64,000 nt of DNA, taken from NCBI RefSeq assembly GCF_011420305.2, contig NZ_CP061769.1, positions 917,001 to 981,000 of the forward strand. The letters run 5' to 3'. Shown piece after piece: positions 8,255-17,210 of this stretch. The notes below the pieces were generated by a model. The model saw only the letters and a program-made list of their open reading frames with translations, searched no databases and had not been told where the DNA came from. The number at the start of each line of letters is the position of its first letter. The first letter of the stretch is position 1. The translations under genes and the position numbers were made by a program. Source of the stretch: Nocardioides ochotonae. Its GTDB lineage: Bacteria; Actinomycetota; Actinomycetes; Propionibacteriales; Nocardioidaceae.

Positions 8255-9301
8255 GTGAGCACCAGCATCCCCACACCGCCCGCAGTCGAGCCGAAGGAGC
8301 CGGCGAACGCGCCGGCGAACGCACCGGCATCGGTCCACCGGGCCGACGAGGTCGGCCTGCTGCGGCGGCTGGCCTCCAACAAGCTCAGCCTGATCAGCCT
8401 GATCGGCGTCGTGTTCTTCCTGCTGCTGGCCCTGGTCGGGCCGTTCTTCGCGCCGTACGACCCCGCGGCGCTCGGCGACGACCCGATGGCGGCCCCCAGC
8501 GGCGAGTACTGGATGGGTACCGACTCGGTCGGCCGTGACGTCTTCTCCCGGTTCCTGCACGGCTCCCGGGTCTCGATCCTGGTCGGCTTCCTCGCCGTCG
8601 TGTTCGCACTCGTCGTCGGGACCGCGCTGGGCATGCTCGCCGGCATGCGCTCGGGCAAGTGGCGCGACTCGGTGATCATGCGCCTGATGGACGTCATCCT
8701 GGCGTTCCCGCTGCTGGTGCTGGTGCCGGTGATCACCGGCATCATCGGCCAGCGCGACCTCTCGCTCGGGCCGATCCCGATCGGGCCGGAGACACTCGTC
8801 GCCATCGCGATCGGCATCGTGCTGGTCCCCGTCTTCGCCCGCATCGCCCGCGCCAGCGTGCTGGCCGAGATGCGCGAGGACTACGTCATGGCGGTGCGCT
8901 CCTTCGGTGGGCGCAGCCGCGACATCCTGCTGCGCAACCTGCTGCCCAACATCGCCGCCCCGCTGGTCGTGCAGGCCGCCTTCGGCCTGGCCATGGCGAT
9001 CACGGTCGAGGCGGCGGTCTCCTTCCTCGGCCTCGGGGTACAGCCGCCCGGCGCGAGCTGGGGCACCCTGCTCGCCGACGCGCGCCAGTACGTCACCCTC
9101 GGCGCGTGGTGGCTCGTGGTGTTCCCCTCGATCGCGATCGCGCTGTTCGTGCTGGTCTTCAACCTGCTCGGCGACCAGCTGCGCGACGAGCTCGACCCGC
9201 GGGCCAAGACCGCGATGAAGAAGAAGTCAGCGAGCCCGCGACGGGCCCGCCGTGGCACCGACCCGGTCGCCACCCCCGACCGTGTGGAGGGAGAGCGATG
9301 A
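8255..9301 (+). CDS. Dpp/Opp-type ABC importer permease (DppC-like), system 1
   Basis: 348 residues. About 30 disordered N-terminal residues rich in Pro and Ala with repeated PANAPAN are followed by the DppC landmarks FAPYDP, WMGTDSVGRDVFSRFLHGSR, and the coupling loop VLAEMREDYVMAVRSFGG. The start is ambiguous: GTG at 8246 overlaps the DppB stop, but AAGGAG is correctly spaced only for GTG at 8255, which I chose. The C-terminal tail is longer and more basic than usual (KKKSASPRRARRG). It overlaps the following ATPase gene by 4 bp. Confidence 0.9.
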   Translation: MSTSIPTPPAVEPKEPANAPANAPASVHRADEVGLLRRLASNKLSLISLIGVVFFLLLALVGPFFAPYDPAALGDDPMAAPSGEYWMGTDSVGRDVFSRFLHGSRVSILVGFLAVVFALVVGTALGMLAGMRSGKWRDSVIMRLMDVILAFPLLVLVPVITGIIGQRDLSLGPIPIGPETLVAIAIGIVLVPVFARIARASVLAEMREDYVMAVRSFGGRSRDILLRNLLPNIAAPLVVQAAFGLAMAITVEAAVSFLGLGVQPPGASWGTLLADARQYVTLGAWWLVVFPSIAIALFVLVFNLLGDQLRDELDPRAKTAMKKKSASPRRARRGTDPVATPDRVEGER

Positions 9302-10356
9302 GCACCATGACGAGCGACGACGCCACCAGCGCCGCCGTGCCCGAGGACCGGGAGGTGCTGCGGGTCACCGGCCTGCGGACCAGCTACCTCTTCCGCGGGA
9401 CACCGGTCCCGGCGGTCCAGGAGTTCGCCCTCTCGGTGCGACCCGGCGAGATCGTCGGGCTCGTGGGGGAGAGCGGCTCGGGCAAGAGCACCGCCCTGAA
9501 GTCGATCCTCGGGATGCTGCGACCGCCCGCCGAGGTGGTCGCGGACGAGATCGTGCTCGACGGCCGCGACCTGCGTGCCCTCTCCGCCGAGGAGGCGCGA
9601 CGGGTCCGGGGCGGCGAGATGGCGATGATCTTCCAAGACCCCATCAACTCCTTCAACCCCGCCTGGACGATCGGCAGCCAGTTCCGCCGGGTGCTCGCGC
9701 TGCACCGCCCGGACCTGCGCCGCAAGGACTACGACGCGGAGATCATCCGGCTGCTGCGCGGCGTCGGGATCGACGGCGCCGGCAAGCTGGACTCCTACCC
9801 GTTCCAGTTCAGCCAGGGCCAGCTGCAGCGGATCATGATCGCCGTCGCATGCGCGAGCAAGGACCTCAAGGTGCTGCTCGCCGACGAGCCGACCACCAGC
9901 CTGGACGTGACCATCGAGGCGCAGGTGCTCGACCTGCTCCGCACCCTGCGCGCCGAGCGTGACCTGGCGATGGTGCTGGTCACCCACGACCTCTCGGTCG
10001 TGGCGGAGATGTGCGACAAGGTCGTCGTGATGTACGCCGGCCGGGTGGTCGAGGTCGCCGACGTCTACGACCTCTTCGAGCGCCCGCAGCACCCCTACAC
10101 CGCGCAGCTGCTGCGCGCGATCCCCGGCTTCCCGCACGATGGCGAGCGGCTCTACGCGATGCGCGGGGCGGTGCCGGGGCTCGATGCGGAGATCCGCGGC
10201 TGCCGGTTCGCCGACCGGTGCGACGCCAAGCTCGGCCCCGTCTGCGACACCGACGACCCCGAGCTCTACCCGGTCGACGACCGGGGCGCGCGGGCCGCGT
10301 GCCACCGGGTCCTCACCGACCTGCCCACCCCGATGCTCAAGGAGACGAGCCGATGA
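9298..10356 (+). CDS. Dpp-type ABC importer ATPase (DppD-like), system 1
   Basis: 352 residues. Walker A is GESGSGKS, the Q loop is MIFQDPINSFNP, and Walker B is VLLADEPTTSLD. The signature reads SQGQLQR where the usual form is SGGQ, a conservative but real change. The C-terminal oligopeptide/dipeptide extension with four cysteines (GCRFADRC, VCDTDDP, ACHRV) is of the type that holds an iron-sulfur cluster in DppD. It overlaps its neighbours by ATGA on both sides, so the four genes are translationally coupled. Confidence 0.92.
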   Translation: MSTMTSDDATSAAVPEDREVLRVTGLRTSYLFRGTPVPAVQEFALSVRPGEIVGLVGESGSGKSTALKSILGMLRPPAEVVADEIVLDGRDLRALSAEEARRVRGGEMAMIFQDPINSFNPAWTIGSQFRRVLALHRPDLRRKDYDAEIIRLLRGVGIDGAGKLDSYPFQFSQGQLQRIMIAVACASKDLKVLLADEPTTSLDVTIEAQVLDLLRTLRAERDLAMVLVTHDLSVVAEMCDKVVVMYAGRVVEVADVYDLFERPQHPYTAQLLRAIPGFPHDGERLYAMRGAVPGLDAEIRGCRFADRCDAKLGPVCDTDDPELYPVDDRGARAACHRVLTDLPTPMLKETSR

Positions 10357-11402
10357 GCACCCGCCCCCTCGACGACGGCGCCCCCGCCCTGGTCTCCGTG
10401 CGCGACCTGCGCACGCACTTCCCGGTCGGCGGTGGGCTGCTGGCCCGCGCGCGCGGCAAGCAGCAGATCGTGCACGCGCTGGACGGGGTGACCGTGGACA
10501 TCCGGGCCCGCGAGACCCTGGCGGTGATCGGGGAGAGCGGGTCCGGCAAGAGCACCATGGGGCGCAGCATCCTGCGCCTCGAGGAGCCGACCTCGGGCAC
10601 CGTGGCCTTCCGGGGCAAGGACGTCACCTCGCTCTCCCGCGAGGACCTGCGCCAGCAGCGCCGGCACATGCAGATGGTCTTCCAGAACCCGTACTCCTCG
10701 GTGAACCGGCGCAACCGGCTCATCGACATCATCTCGGAGCCGCTGCGCGTGCACGGGATCGGTGACGCGGCGTCGCGGCGGGCCCGGTCCCTGGAGCTGC
10801 TCGAGCTGGTCGGGCTCAATCCCGACTTCCTGCATCGCTACCCCCACGAGGTCTCCGGCGGGCAGCTGCAGCGCGTCGGCATCGCCCGGGCACTGGCGAC
10901 CGGGCCGGAGTTCCTGGTCGCCGACGAGCCGACCGCGAGCCTCGACGTCAGTGTCCGCGCGCAGGTGATGAACCTGCTCAAGGACCTGAAGGAGGACCTG
11001 GGCCTGACGCTGATGTTCATCAGCCACGACCTCGCCGTCGTGTCCTACATCGCCGACCACATCGCGGTGATGTACCTGGGGCGCATCGTGGAGGTCGGCA
11101 GCAAGCAGCAGCTGGAGTCGGAGCCGCAGCACCCCTACACCCGGGCGCTCTTCGCGGCCGCCCCGAAGCCGGACCCGCGCCAGCGCAAGAAGGAGGCCGT
11201 CCCGCTGGGGGAGGTCCCCAGCGCGATCGACCGGCCCTCGGGGTGCCACTACCGGCCGCGCTGCCCGCTGGCGATGGACATCTGCGCGGTCGAGTACCCG
11301 CCGCTGGAGCTCAAGGCCCACGGCCAGCAGGCCGCCTGCCACGCCGTCCCGTCGGCTCCGCTGCCGGCGGGTGCCACCGCACTGCCACTGGCGACCGCCT
11401 GA
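10353..11402 (+). CDS. Dpp-type ABC importer ATPase (DppF-like), system 1
   Basis: 349 residues. Walker A GESGSGKS, Q loop MVFQNPYSSVNRR, signature VSGGQLQR, Walker B FLVADEPTASLD and the H loop FISHDLAVV are intact. The C-terminal oligopeptide-transporter extension with Cys residues (GCHYRPRCPLAMDIC) is present. It is the last gene of the first Dpp operon, ending just before a strong hairpin shared with the convergent VOC gene. Confidence 0.92.
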   Translation: MSTRPLDDGAPALVSVRDLRTHFPVGGGLLARARGKQQIVHALDGVTVDIRARETLAVIGESGSGKSTMGRSILRLEEPTSGTVAFRGKDVTSLSREDLRQQRRHMQMVFQNPYSSVNRRNRLIDIISEPLRVHGIGDAASRRARSLELLELVGLNPDFLHRYPHEVSGGQLQRVGIARALATGPEFLVADEPTASLDVSVRAQVMNLLKDLKEDLGLTLMFISHDLAVVSYIADHIAVMYLGRIVEVGSKQQLESEPQHPYTRALFAAAPKPDPRQRKKEAVPLGEVPSAIDRPSGCHYRPRCPLAMDICAVEYPPLELKAHGQQAACHAVPSAPLPAGATALPLATA

Positions 11403-11433
11403 GCGATGCCCCTGAGGGACGCCCTTGGAAATG

Positions 11434-11471
11434 CACCGCGGCGCCCGCTCGAAGGAGCGGGCGCCGCGGTG
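11434..11471. terminator. strong bidirectional terminator
   Basis: A perfect 17-bp GC-rich stem (left arm 11434-11450, right arm 11455-11471) with a GAAG tetraloop, flanked by AAA on the left and TTT on the right. It separates the first Dpp operon from the convergent VOC gene. Confidence 0.9.
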
Positions 11472-11473
11472 TT

Positions 11474-12406
11474 TCAGCGGCGTTCGTAGAGCTCGAGGCG
11501 CTCGTCGTCGGGGCCGAAGTAGGCACGGGCGGCCACCGGGCCGAGGCCAGGCAGGTCGAGCTCGACCCGCTCGCCGGCGGCCTCGGCGCCGATCGCCTGG
11601 AGCAGCAGCTCGGCCGCCGCCAGGTCGTCGGTCTCGAGGGACGCGGTGAGGATGCCGAGCGCAGGCGGCACCGCGCGGTCGCGCTGGGAACGGCCCGGGA
11701 GCCCGACGTACTGCGCGATCTCGAGGCGACCGAGGTCGGGGGCCTGCGGGTTCATCATGTTGATGTTGTGCAGCCCGGTGCCCTCCGGCAGGCCGAAGAA
11801 GGACTCCATCCGGTGCAGCACCTTGTCGTAGAGCGGGCGCATCCCGAGCGCGGCGTAGAACTGCGCCGAGCGCCGGGCGTCGCTGCTGTGGATCGCCACC
11901 GTCTGCAGCGCCGAGGGGCGCCCGTCGTAGTCGGCCAGCAACGACCCGGGCGCGGGCTCGAGCTCGAAGACGTCGAGGAGGACCCGGTCGGGGTCGTAGG
12001 ACAGCGAGTCCCAGGCCGACAGGTCGGGCGTCACGGTCCAGTGCGTGGGGCCGGACTTCGCGCTGCCGCCGTTCGTGCGTACGGCGTGCACCGCCGCCTG
12101 GATCTCCGGGACCCGGACGTTGAGCGCGTAGTGGCCGTAGTCCTGCATGGCCGAGTAGTCACCCCAGTAGAGCTCCCCGGGGCGGTCGAACTGCACCAGG
12201 CGCAGCAGCCCGCTGGTGGCGCCCTCGGGGCCGAGCAGCACGGTGTCCGCGCTCATGTCGGCCGGCAGGCCCCACAGCTGGCCCAGGGCTTCCCCGGACA
12301 GGCGCCCCGCGCCGAGCTCGACGTAGTCGAAGCACGCGGCGTAGAAGCGCCGCGAGCGCTCGAGGTCGCTGACGCCGACGGTGGCCACGCGGATCTCGCT
12401 GATCAT
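11474..12406 (-). CDS. two-module VOC-superfamily protein
   Basis: 310 residues. Two VOC-type modules are visible: the first begins IRVATVGVSDLERSRRFYAA, the second LQTVAIHSSDARRSAQFYAA. The second keeps a His at the usual first ligand position while the first has Thr there. The length fits extradiol-dioxygenase-like or glyoxalase-like enzymes and also non-catalytic ligand-binding members. It forms a one-gene unit, divergent from the second Dpp operon, with an IclR-type operator candidate 29 bp upstream of its ATG. Confidence 0.78.
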   Translation of the reverse strand: MISEIRVATVGVSDLERSRRFYAACFDYVELGAGRLSGEALGQLWGLPADMSADTVLLGPEGATSGLLRLVQFDRPGELYWGDYSAMQDYGHYALNVRVPEIQAAVHAVRTNGGSAKSGPTHWTVTPDLSAWDSLSYDPDRVLLDVFELEPAPGSLLADYDGRPSALQTVAIHSSDARRSAQFYAALGMRPLYDKVLHRMESFFGLPEGTGLHNINMMNPQAPDLGRLEIAQYVGLPGRSQRDRAVPPALGILTASLETDDLAAAELLLQAIGAEAAGERVELDLPGLGPVAARAYFGPDDERLELYERR

Positions 12407-12434
12407 GTGTTCTTCATCCCTCGTTCCACCTGCT

Positions 12435-12447
12435 GAAACATTGTTTC
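12435..12447. promoter_or_regulatory. IclR-type operator candidate 3
   Basis: GAAACATTGTTTC, a perfect 5-3-5 palindrome upstream of the minus-strand VOC gene. It is identical to the site at 21639-21651 and resembles operators of IclR-family regulators such as enterobacterial KdgR. Confidence 0.65.
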
Positions 12448-12569
12448 GGCAGTCTTGTGGTCGCGAGGAGCGGATGTCAAGGGTGGCGGTGGTGCCTGAG
12501 CTCCAGGGCTTCCGTCCCCCTTAAGTAGGACTTTATTCCTGCCGCCGGGGCTGCGGCCCTAACGTGAGT

Positions 12570-12582
12570 GAAACCACGTTTC
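12570..12582. promoter_or_regulatory. IclR-type operator candidate 4
   Basis: GAAACCACGTTTC, a 13-bp 5-3-5 palindrome 43 bp upstream of the start of the second Dpp operon. Confidence 0.6.
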
Positions 12583-12624
12583 GATCAGCGGAACGTGCGA
12601 TCGATCCTGGACGGAGGCGCACTG

Positions 12625-13593
12625 ATGCTGTCCTACCTGGTGCGGCGCCTGGGCGGAGTGGTCGTCGTGCTGCTGCTCGTCCTGACCATGGTGTTCCTGA
12701 TGCTGCACGCCACCCCCGGCGGCCCCGAGACGGCGTACCTCGGCAGCAACCCCACCCCCGAGAAGCGGGACGCGGTGATGGCCCAGCTCGGCCTGGACCG
12801 GCCGCTGTGGCTGCAGTACCTCACCTTCGTGGGCAGCGTGCTCACCCTCGACCTCGGCCGGTCGCTGACGACCGGGACCCCGGTCACCGAGCTGCTCGGC
12901 GACCGGATGCTGGTGACCCTCGAGCTCGGCCTGGTCTCCTTCGTGGTCTGGACGGCGGTCGGCATGCTCGCCGGCGCCCTCGCCGCGGCCCGCCGCGGGC
13001 GGCTCCTCGACGGGGTCGTCCGGGTCGGCAGCGTCGTCGCCCTCTCGATCCCCAGCTTCTGGCTCGGCCTCGTGCTCGTCATGATCTTCGGCCTCTACCT
13101 CCCCGGTGTGCTGCCGAGCTCGGGCTGGGTGCCGTTCACCGAGGACCCGGTGGAGAACCTGCGCTCGCTGGTGCTGCCGGCCTTCACCCTCGGCATCGGC
13201 GCGGCGGCGGTCATCGCCCGCACACTGCGGACCTCGATGATCGAGGCGCTGGACGCCGACCACGTCGCCTTCGGCCGGGCCCTCGGGCTGCCCGAGCGGA
13301 CCATCCTGTCCCGCCTCGCGCTGCGCAACGCGGTCATCCCGACGCTCACCGTGCTGGGCATGATGCTCGGCACCTTCATCGGCGGCGCGGTCCTCGTCGA
13401 GAACGTCTTCAACGTCCCGGGCGTGGGTCAGCTCGTCGTGACCTCCTTCCTCGCCCACGACTACCCGGTGGCGATCGCCGCGACGGTCTGGACGGCCGGC
13501 ACCTTCCTGGTCACCACGCTCGTGGTCGACCTCCTGTACTTCGCGATCAACCCGCGCATCCGTGCCCAGTTCGTCGGAGGTGGTTCCCGGTGA
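12625..13593 (+). CDS. Dpp/Opp-type ABC importer permease (DppB-like), system 2
   Basis: 322 residues. It has the DppB landmarks MLHATPGGPE near the N-terminus, the coupling loop EALDADHVAFGRALGLPERT, and the final FAINPRIRAQF. The ATG at 12625 has GGAGG 7 bp upstream; earlier in-frame ATG codons would overlap the operator. It overlaps the next permease by GTGA. It heads a six- or seven-gene unit reaching at least 18690 and probably the nitrilase-fold gene. Confidence 0.92.
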   Translation: MLSYLVRRLGGVVVVLLLVLTMVFLMLHATPGGPETAYLGSNPTPEKRDAVMAQLGLDRPLWLQYLTFVGSVLTLDLGRSLTTGTPVTELLGDRMLVTLELGLVSFVVWTAVGMLAGALAAARRGRLLDGVVRVGSVVALSIPSFWLGLVLVMIFGLYLPGVLPSSGWVPFTEDPVENLRSLVLPAFTLGIGAAAVIARTLRTSMIEALDADHVAFGRALGLPERTILSRLALRNAVIPTLTVLGMMLGTFIGGAVLVENVFNVPGVGQLVVTSFLAHDYPVAIAATVWTAGTFLVTTLVVDLLYFAINPRIRAQFVGGGSR

Positions 13594-14483
13594 GTGCTCC
13601 CGCCCTCACGGTCCGTGCCAGGCGCCGCCCGCGGCTTCCGCGTGTCCCGCGGCTGTCGGCGCTCGGCTGGATCGGGCTGGTCCTCGTGCTGGCCTTCTGC
13701 GCGCTCGCACTCCTCGGGCCGCTGTTCTCGCTCCCACCGGACGAGCGCACCGGCGGGCCGCTCGAGGCGCCGAGCGCGGCGCACTGGTTCGGCACCGACG
13801 ACCTCGGCCGCGACCTGTTCGCGCGCACCGCGGTCGGCGCACGCCTCTCGCTCCTGGTCGCGCTCGGCAGCGTCGTCGCCGGCCTGGTCGTGGCCGTGCC
13901 GATCGGGCTGCTCGCCGGCTACCTCGGCGGCACCTGGGTCGACGACGTGCTGATGCGGGTCATGGAGGCGCTGCAGGCGCTGCCGGTCTTCGTGCTGGCG
14001 CTGTTCGTGGTCGGCATGATCGGGACCGGTCCCACGGACATCGGCCCGGTGACGCTCTCCGCCGGGGTCAAGGTCATCCTGCTGCTCGCGCTCTCCTTCC
14101 TCCCGTTCTTCGCCCGCGTCACCCGGGCCGCGACCCTCGTCGAGGTCCAGGAGGAGTACGTCGCCGCGCTGCGGGTGGTCGGCGTCTCGCGACGGCGGAT
14201 CATGCTCGGCGAGCTGCTGCCCAACGTGCTCCCGCCGGTGCTCGTGCAGGGGTTCCTCTGGGTGGGCGTCGCGGTCTTCGCCGAGAGCGCGCTCTCCTTC
14301 CTCGGTCTCGGGGTGCAGCCGCCGCAGGCGAGCCTCGGCAACCTGCTCTCGGACGCGACCAGCGCGCTGATGATCGGCGGCTGGTGGCTCTCGGTGGTCC
14401 CCGGCCTGGCGATCCTGCTCGTCACGATCGGCATCAACCTCCTCGGCGACGAGGTCGATCGCCATCTCGGAGGCCGGCACTGA
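13590..14483 (+). CDS. Dpp/Opp-type ABC importer permease (DppC-like), system 2
   Basis: 297 residues with GTG start overlapping the previous stop. Landmarks are HWFGTDDLGRDLFARTAVGAR, the coupling loop LVEVQEEYVAALRVVGVSRRR and the SFLGLGVQPPQASLG segment. A basic leader (RARRRPRLPR) precedes the first membrane helix. It partners with the DppB-like permease upstream. Confidence 0.92.
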   Translation: MSAPALTVRARRRPRLPRVPRLSALGWIGLVLVLAFCALALLGPLFSLPPDERTGGPLEAPSAAHWFGTDDLGRDLFARTAVGARLSLLVALGSVVAGLVVAVPIGLLAGYLGGTWVDDVLMRVMEALQALPVFVLALFVVGMIGTGPTDIGPVTLSAGVKVILLLALSFLPFFARVTRAATLVEVQEEYVAALRVVGVSRRRIMLGELLPNVLPPVLVQGFLWVGVAVFAESALSFLGLGVQPPQASLGNLLSDATSALMIGGWWLSVVPGLAILLVTIGINLLGDEVDRHLGGRH

Positions 14484-14622
14484 CCGGCCCGACCCTTCGG
14501 CCTCCCTCGGCCGGAACCCTCTCGGGACGAACCCTCATGTCCGCGCTTCGTCGCGGTCCCGATTCGCGTCGCGGACGTCCGTCCTCACCGACCGCACCAC
14601 CACCCTCTTTTCAGGAGCTCGC

Positions 14623-16197
14623 ATGAAGACCGATTCCCTCGCCATGTCGCGCCGCGGCCTGCTCGGCACCCTGGGTGTCATCACCGCCGGCGTCACCCTC
14701 GCCGGCTGTGGCGGCGGCACCAGCACGAGCGGCTCCGGCGGCTCCGGCGGCAAGCCCGTCGCCGGTGGTGCGCTGGTGCTCGGCCTTCCCGCGCTCTCGG
14801 ACTACCTCAACCCGCTGGTCGCGACCACCAACGCGCTGGCCTGGGTCACCGACCCGGTGGTGGAGACGCTCTACACCTACGACGACCAGATGCGCTCGGT
14901 CCCGCTGCTCGCGGCCGGCGAGCCGACCATCTCCAAGGACGGGCTCACCTGGACCATCGAGGTGGCCAAGGGCGTGACCTTCTCCAACGGCGAGCCGCTC
15001 ACCGCCGAAGACGTCGCGGCCGTGATCAACCACGTGTCCGACCCGTCGGCGTACACCGACTGGACCAGCTACTTCGCCTACTTCGTCTCGGGCGCCAAGG
15101 CCAAGGGCCCGCGCACCGTCGTGATCTCGCTGGCGATGCCGTACGGCGTGCTGCGCTCGCACCTGAGCAATCTGCCGATCATCCACCGCGACTCGCTGAA
15201 GAAGAACGACACCACGATCGGCACCGGCCCCTACGTGATCGACAAGGTCACCCAGGGCCAGTCGGTGCTGCTGCGCCGCAACGAGAGCTACCACGGCACC
15301 GCGGGCGGCCCCGACACCCTGGAGTACCGCGCGATCCCGGACGCCGGCACCCGGCTGGTCAACCTGCGCGAGGGCAAGATCCACGTGATGACCGACGTGC
15401 CCGCGAGCAACGTCGCCACCCTGGAGAAGGACGACTCGCTCTCCGTGGAGGTCGTCGACGCCCCGATCTCGATCCTCACCTTCTTCAACGCGACCAAGGC
15501 GCCCTTCGACGACGTCCGCGTCCGCCAGGCCCTCGCCCACGCCATGGACCGCGAGGGCGTCGCCGAGCTCGTGTACGCCGGCACCGCGGCGCCCGCGCAG
15601 GGCCCCGCCGGTCCGGCCCTCGAGGCGCACGACCCGGACCTCGAGATCTACTCGGCGGCCCCGAACGTCGAGCGCGCCAAGGAGCTCCTCGCCGAGGCCG
15701 GCGTCGACGGCGTGGAGTTCACGCTGACCATCAGCAGCTCCTCGGAGGCCACCGTCAAGATGGCCGAGGTCCTGGCGCAGGGCTGGGCGAAGGCCGGCAT
15801 CACCTGCCGCCTGGAGACCACCGACGCCGGCACCTGGATCACCCGGTGGATGGAGGGCGACTACCAGCTCTCGATGACCACCTACGTCACCGGCGTCAGC
15901 GCCGGGGCCAGCGCGTTCCCGCTGTTCACCTCCTACGCCTCGAGCAACACGATGAACTTCGGCTACTCCAACAAGGAGGCCGACGCGCTGATGAGCCAGG
16001 CGTGGGCGACCACCGACGACGCCGAGCGGGCCGAGCTGACCCGCCAGGTGGACCGGATCCTCGCCGAGGACGCGGTCGCGGTGCCCCCGGTCTACCCGCG
16101 GATGATCGTGGCCCAGCGTCGCGACGTCACCGGCCTCGACGCCGGTCAGCTCGCCGTGGGCCGACTGGACGCCGCCAACCTGCGGCGCCTGGCCTGA
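14623..16197 (+). CDS. ABC substrate-binding lipoprotein (SBP_bac_5 / DppA-like)
   Basis: 524 residues. The N-terminus has a twin-arginine-like SRRGLLG, a hydrophobic stretch and a lipobox LAGC, followed by a Gly/Ser-rich linker, so it should be a membrane-anchored lipoprotein exported by Tat or Sec. The body follows the SBP_bac_5 family (LAAGEPTISKDGLTWTIEV, then FSNGEPLTAEDV, then TIGTGPYVI and VRQALAHAMDREGV). It would capture the ligand for importer system 2, and perhaps also for system 1, which lacks one. The ligand is unknown; known members bind peptides, nickel, heme or sugars. It is separated from the permease gene by 139 bp with no clear terminator. Confidence 0.92.
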   Translation: MKTDSLAMSRRGLLGTLGVITAGVTLAGCGGGTSTSGSGGSGGKPVAGGALVLGLPALSDYLNPLVATTNALAWVTDPVVETLYTYDDQMRSVPLLAAGEPTISKDGLTWTIEVAKGVTFSNGEPLTAEDVAAVINHVSDPSAYTDWTSYFAYFVSGAKAKGPRTVVISLAMPYGVLRSHLSNLPIIHRDSLKKNDTTIGTGPYVIDKVTQGQSVLLRRNESYHGTAGGPDTLEYRAIPDAGTRLVNLREGKIHVMTDVPASNVATLEKDDSLSVEVVDAPISILTFFNATKAPFDDVRVRQALAHAMDREGVAELVYAGTAAPAQGPAGPALEAHDPDLEIYSAAPNVERAKELLAEAGVDGVEFTLTISSSSEATVKMAEVLAQGWAKAGITCRLETTDAGTWITRWMEGDYQLSMTTYVTGVSAGASAFPLFTSYASSNTMNFGYSNKEADALMSQAWATTDDAERAELTRQVDRILAEDAVAVPPVYPRMIVAQRRDVTGLDAGQLAVGRLDAANLRRLA

Positions 16198-16199
16198 GC

Positions 16200-17210
16200 A
16201 TGACTGCCGTCGTGAGGGAGCGCGGAGAGCCCGGGCCCGGGACGTCCGGGGCACCGGGGACGCACCCGGTGCTCCGCGTCGAGGGCCTCGACGTGACCTA
16301 CCGGACCGGCCGGGGCCCGCTGCCGGCCGTCCGCGACGTCTCCTTCGAGGTCCACCGCGGTGAGGTGTTCGGGCTGGTGGGGGAGTCGGGCTCGGGCAAG
16401 AGCACCCTGCTCAGCGCGCTGATGCGGCTGCTGCCGCGGGGCACCGAGCTCTCGGCCGGAAGTCTCGAGCTGGACGGCCGCGACCTGCTCGGCATGTCCG
16501 AGTCCCGGCTGCGCGGCCTGCGCGGGACCGAGATCGGACTGGTGCCGCAACGGCCGATGACCTCGCTGTCGCCGGTCACCCCGGTCCGGGCCCAGCTGCG
16601 CCGCCTGACCGGCGGGCAGGTGGACGACGCCCGGCTGCACGAGCTGCTGACCAGCGTCGGCCTCGGCGGACTGCGCGAGCGGCTCGGGGACTACCCGTTC
16701 CAGTTCTCCGGTGGCCAGCTCCAGCGGATGCTGATCGCGATCGCCGTGCTCGCCCGCGAGCCCCGGCTGGTCCTGGCCGACGAGCCGACCACGACCCTCG
16801 ACGCCACCGTGCAGGCGCAGGTGCTCCGGCTCCTGATCGACCTGCGCGAGCGGCTGGGCAACACGGTCGTGCTCGTCACCCACGACCTCAACGTGGTCGC
16901 CCAGGTCTGCGACCGGGTCGGCGTCATGTACGGCGGCCGGCTGGTCGAGGTCGCCACGACGGCCCGCCTCTTCGAGGACCCGCAGCACCCCTACACCCAG
17001 GCGCTGCTCGCGGCGATGCCGAGCAAGCACGCGCCCGGGGAGCGGCTGCGCCCGATCCCGGGCACGGTCAGCGGAGCCCAGCGGCTGCCGGGGTGCCCGT
17101 TCGCCCCGCGCTGCCCGCGCGCCGACGCGCAGTGCCGCGAGGTCGACCCCGCGCCGCGGGAGGTCGCCTCCGCGACGGTGCGCTGCCACCACCCGGGGAG
17201 GGTCGCATGA
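16200..17210 (+). CDS. Dpp-type ABC importer ATPase (DppD-like), system 2
   Basis: 336 residues. Walker A GESGSGKS, Q loop LVPQRPMTSLSPV, signature FSGGQLQRM, Walker B LVLADEPTTTLD and H loop VTHDLNVV are intact. The C-terminal Cys-containing extension (GCPFAPRCPRADAQC) is typical of DppD. Start ATG at 16200 follows the binding-protein stop by 2 bp. Confidence 0.92.
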   Translation: MTAVVRERGEPGPGTSGAPGTHPVLRVEGLDVTYRTGRGPLPAVRDVSFEVHRGEVFGLVGESGSGKSTLLSALMRLLPRGTELSAGSLELDGRDLLGMSESRLRGLRGTEIGLVPQRPMTSLSPVTPVRAQLRRLTGGQVDDARLHELLTSVGLGGLRERLGDYPFQFSGGQLQRMLIAIAVLAREPRLVLADEPTTTLDATVQAQVLRLLIDLRERLGNTVVLVTHDLNVVAQVCDRVGVMYGGRLVEVATTARLFEDPQHPYTQALLAAMPSKHAPGERLRPIPGTVSGAQRLPGCPFAPRCPRADAQCREVDPAPREVASATVRCHHPGRVA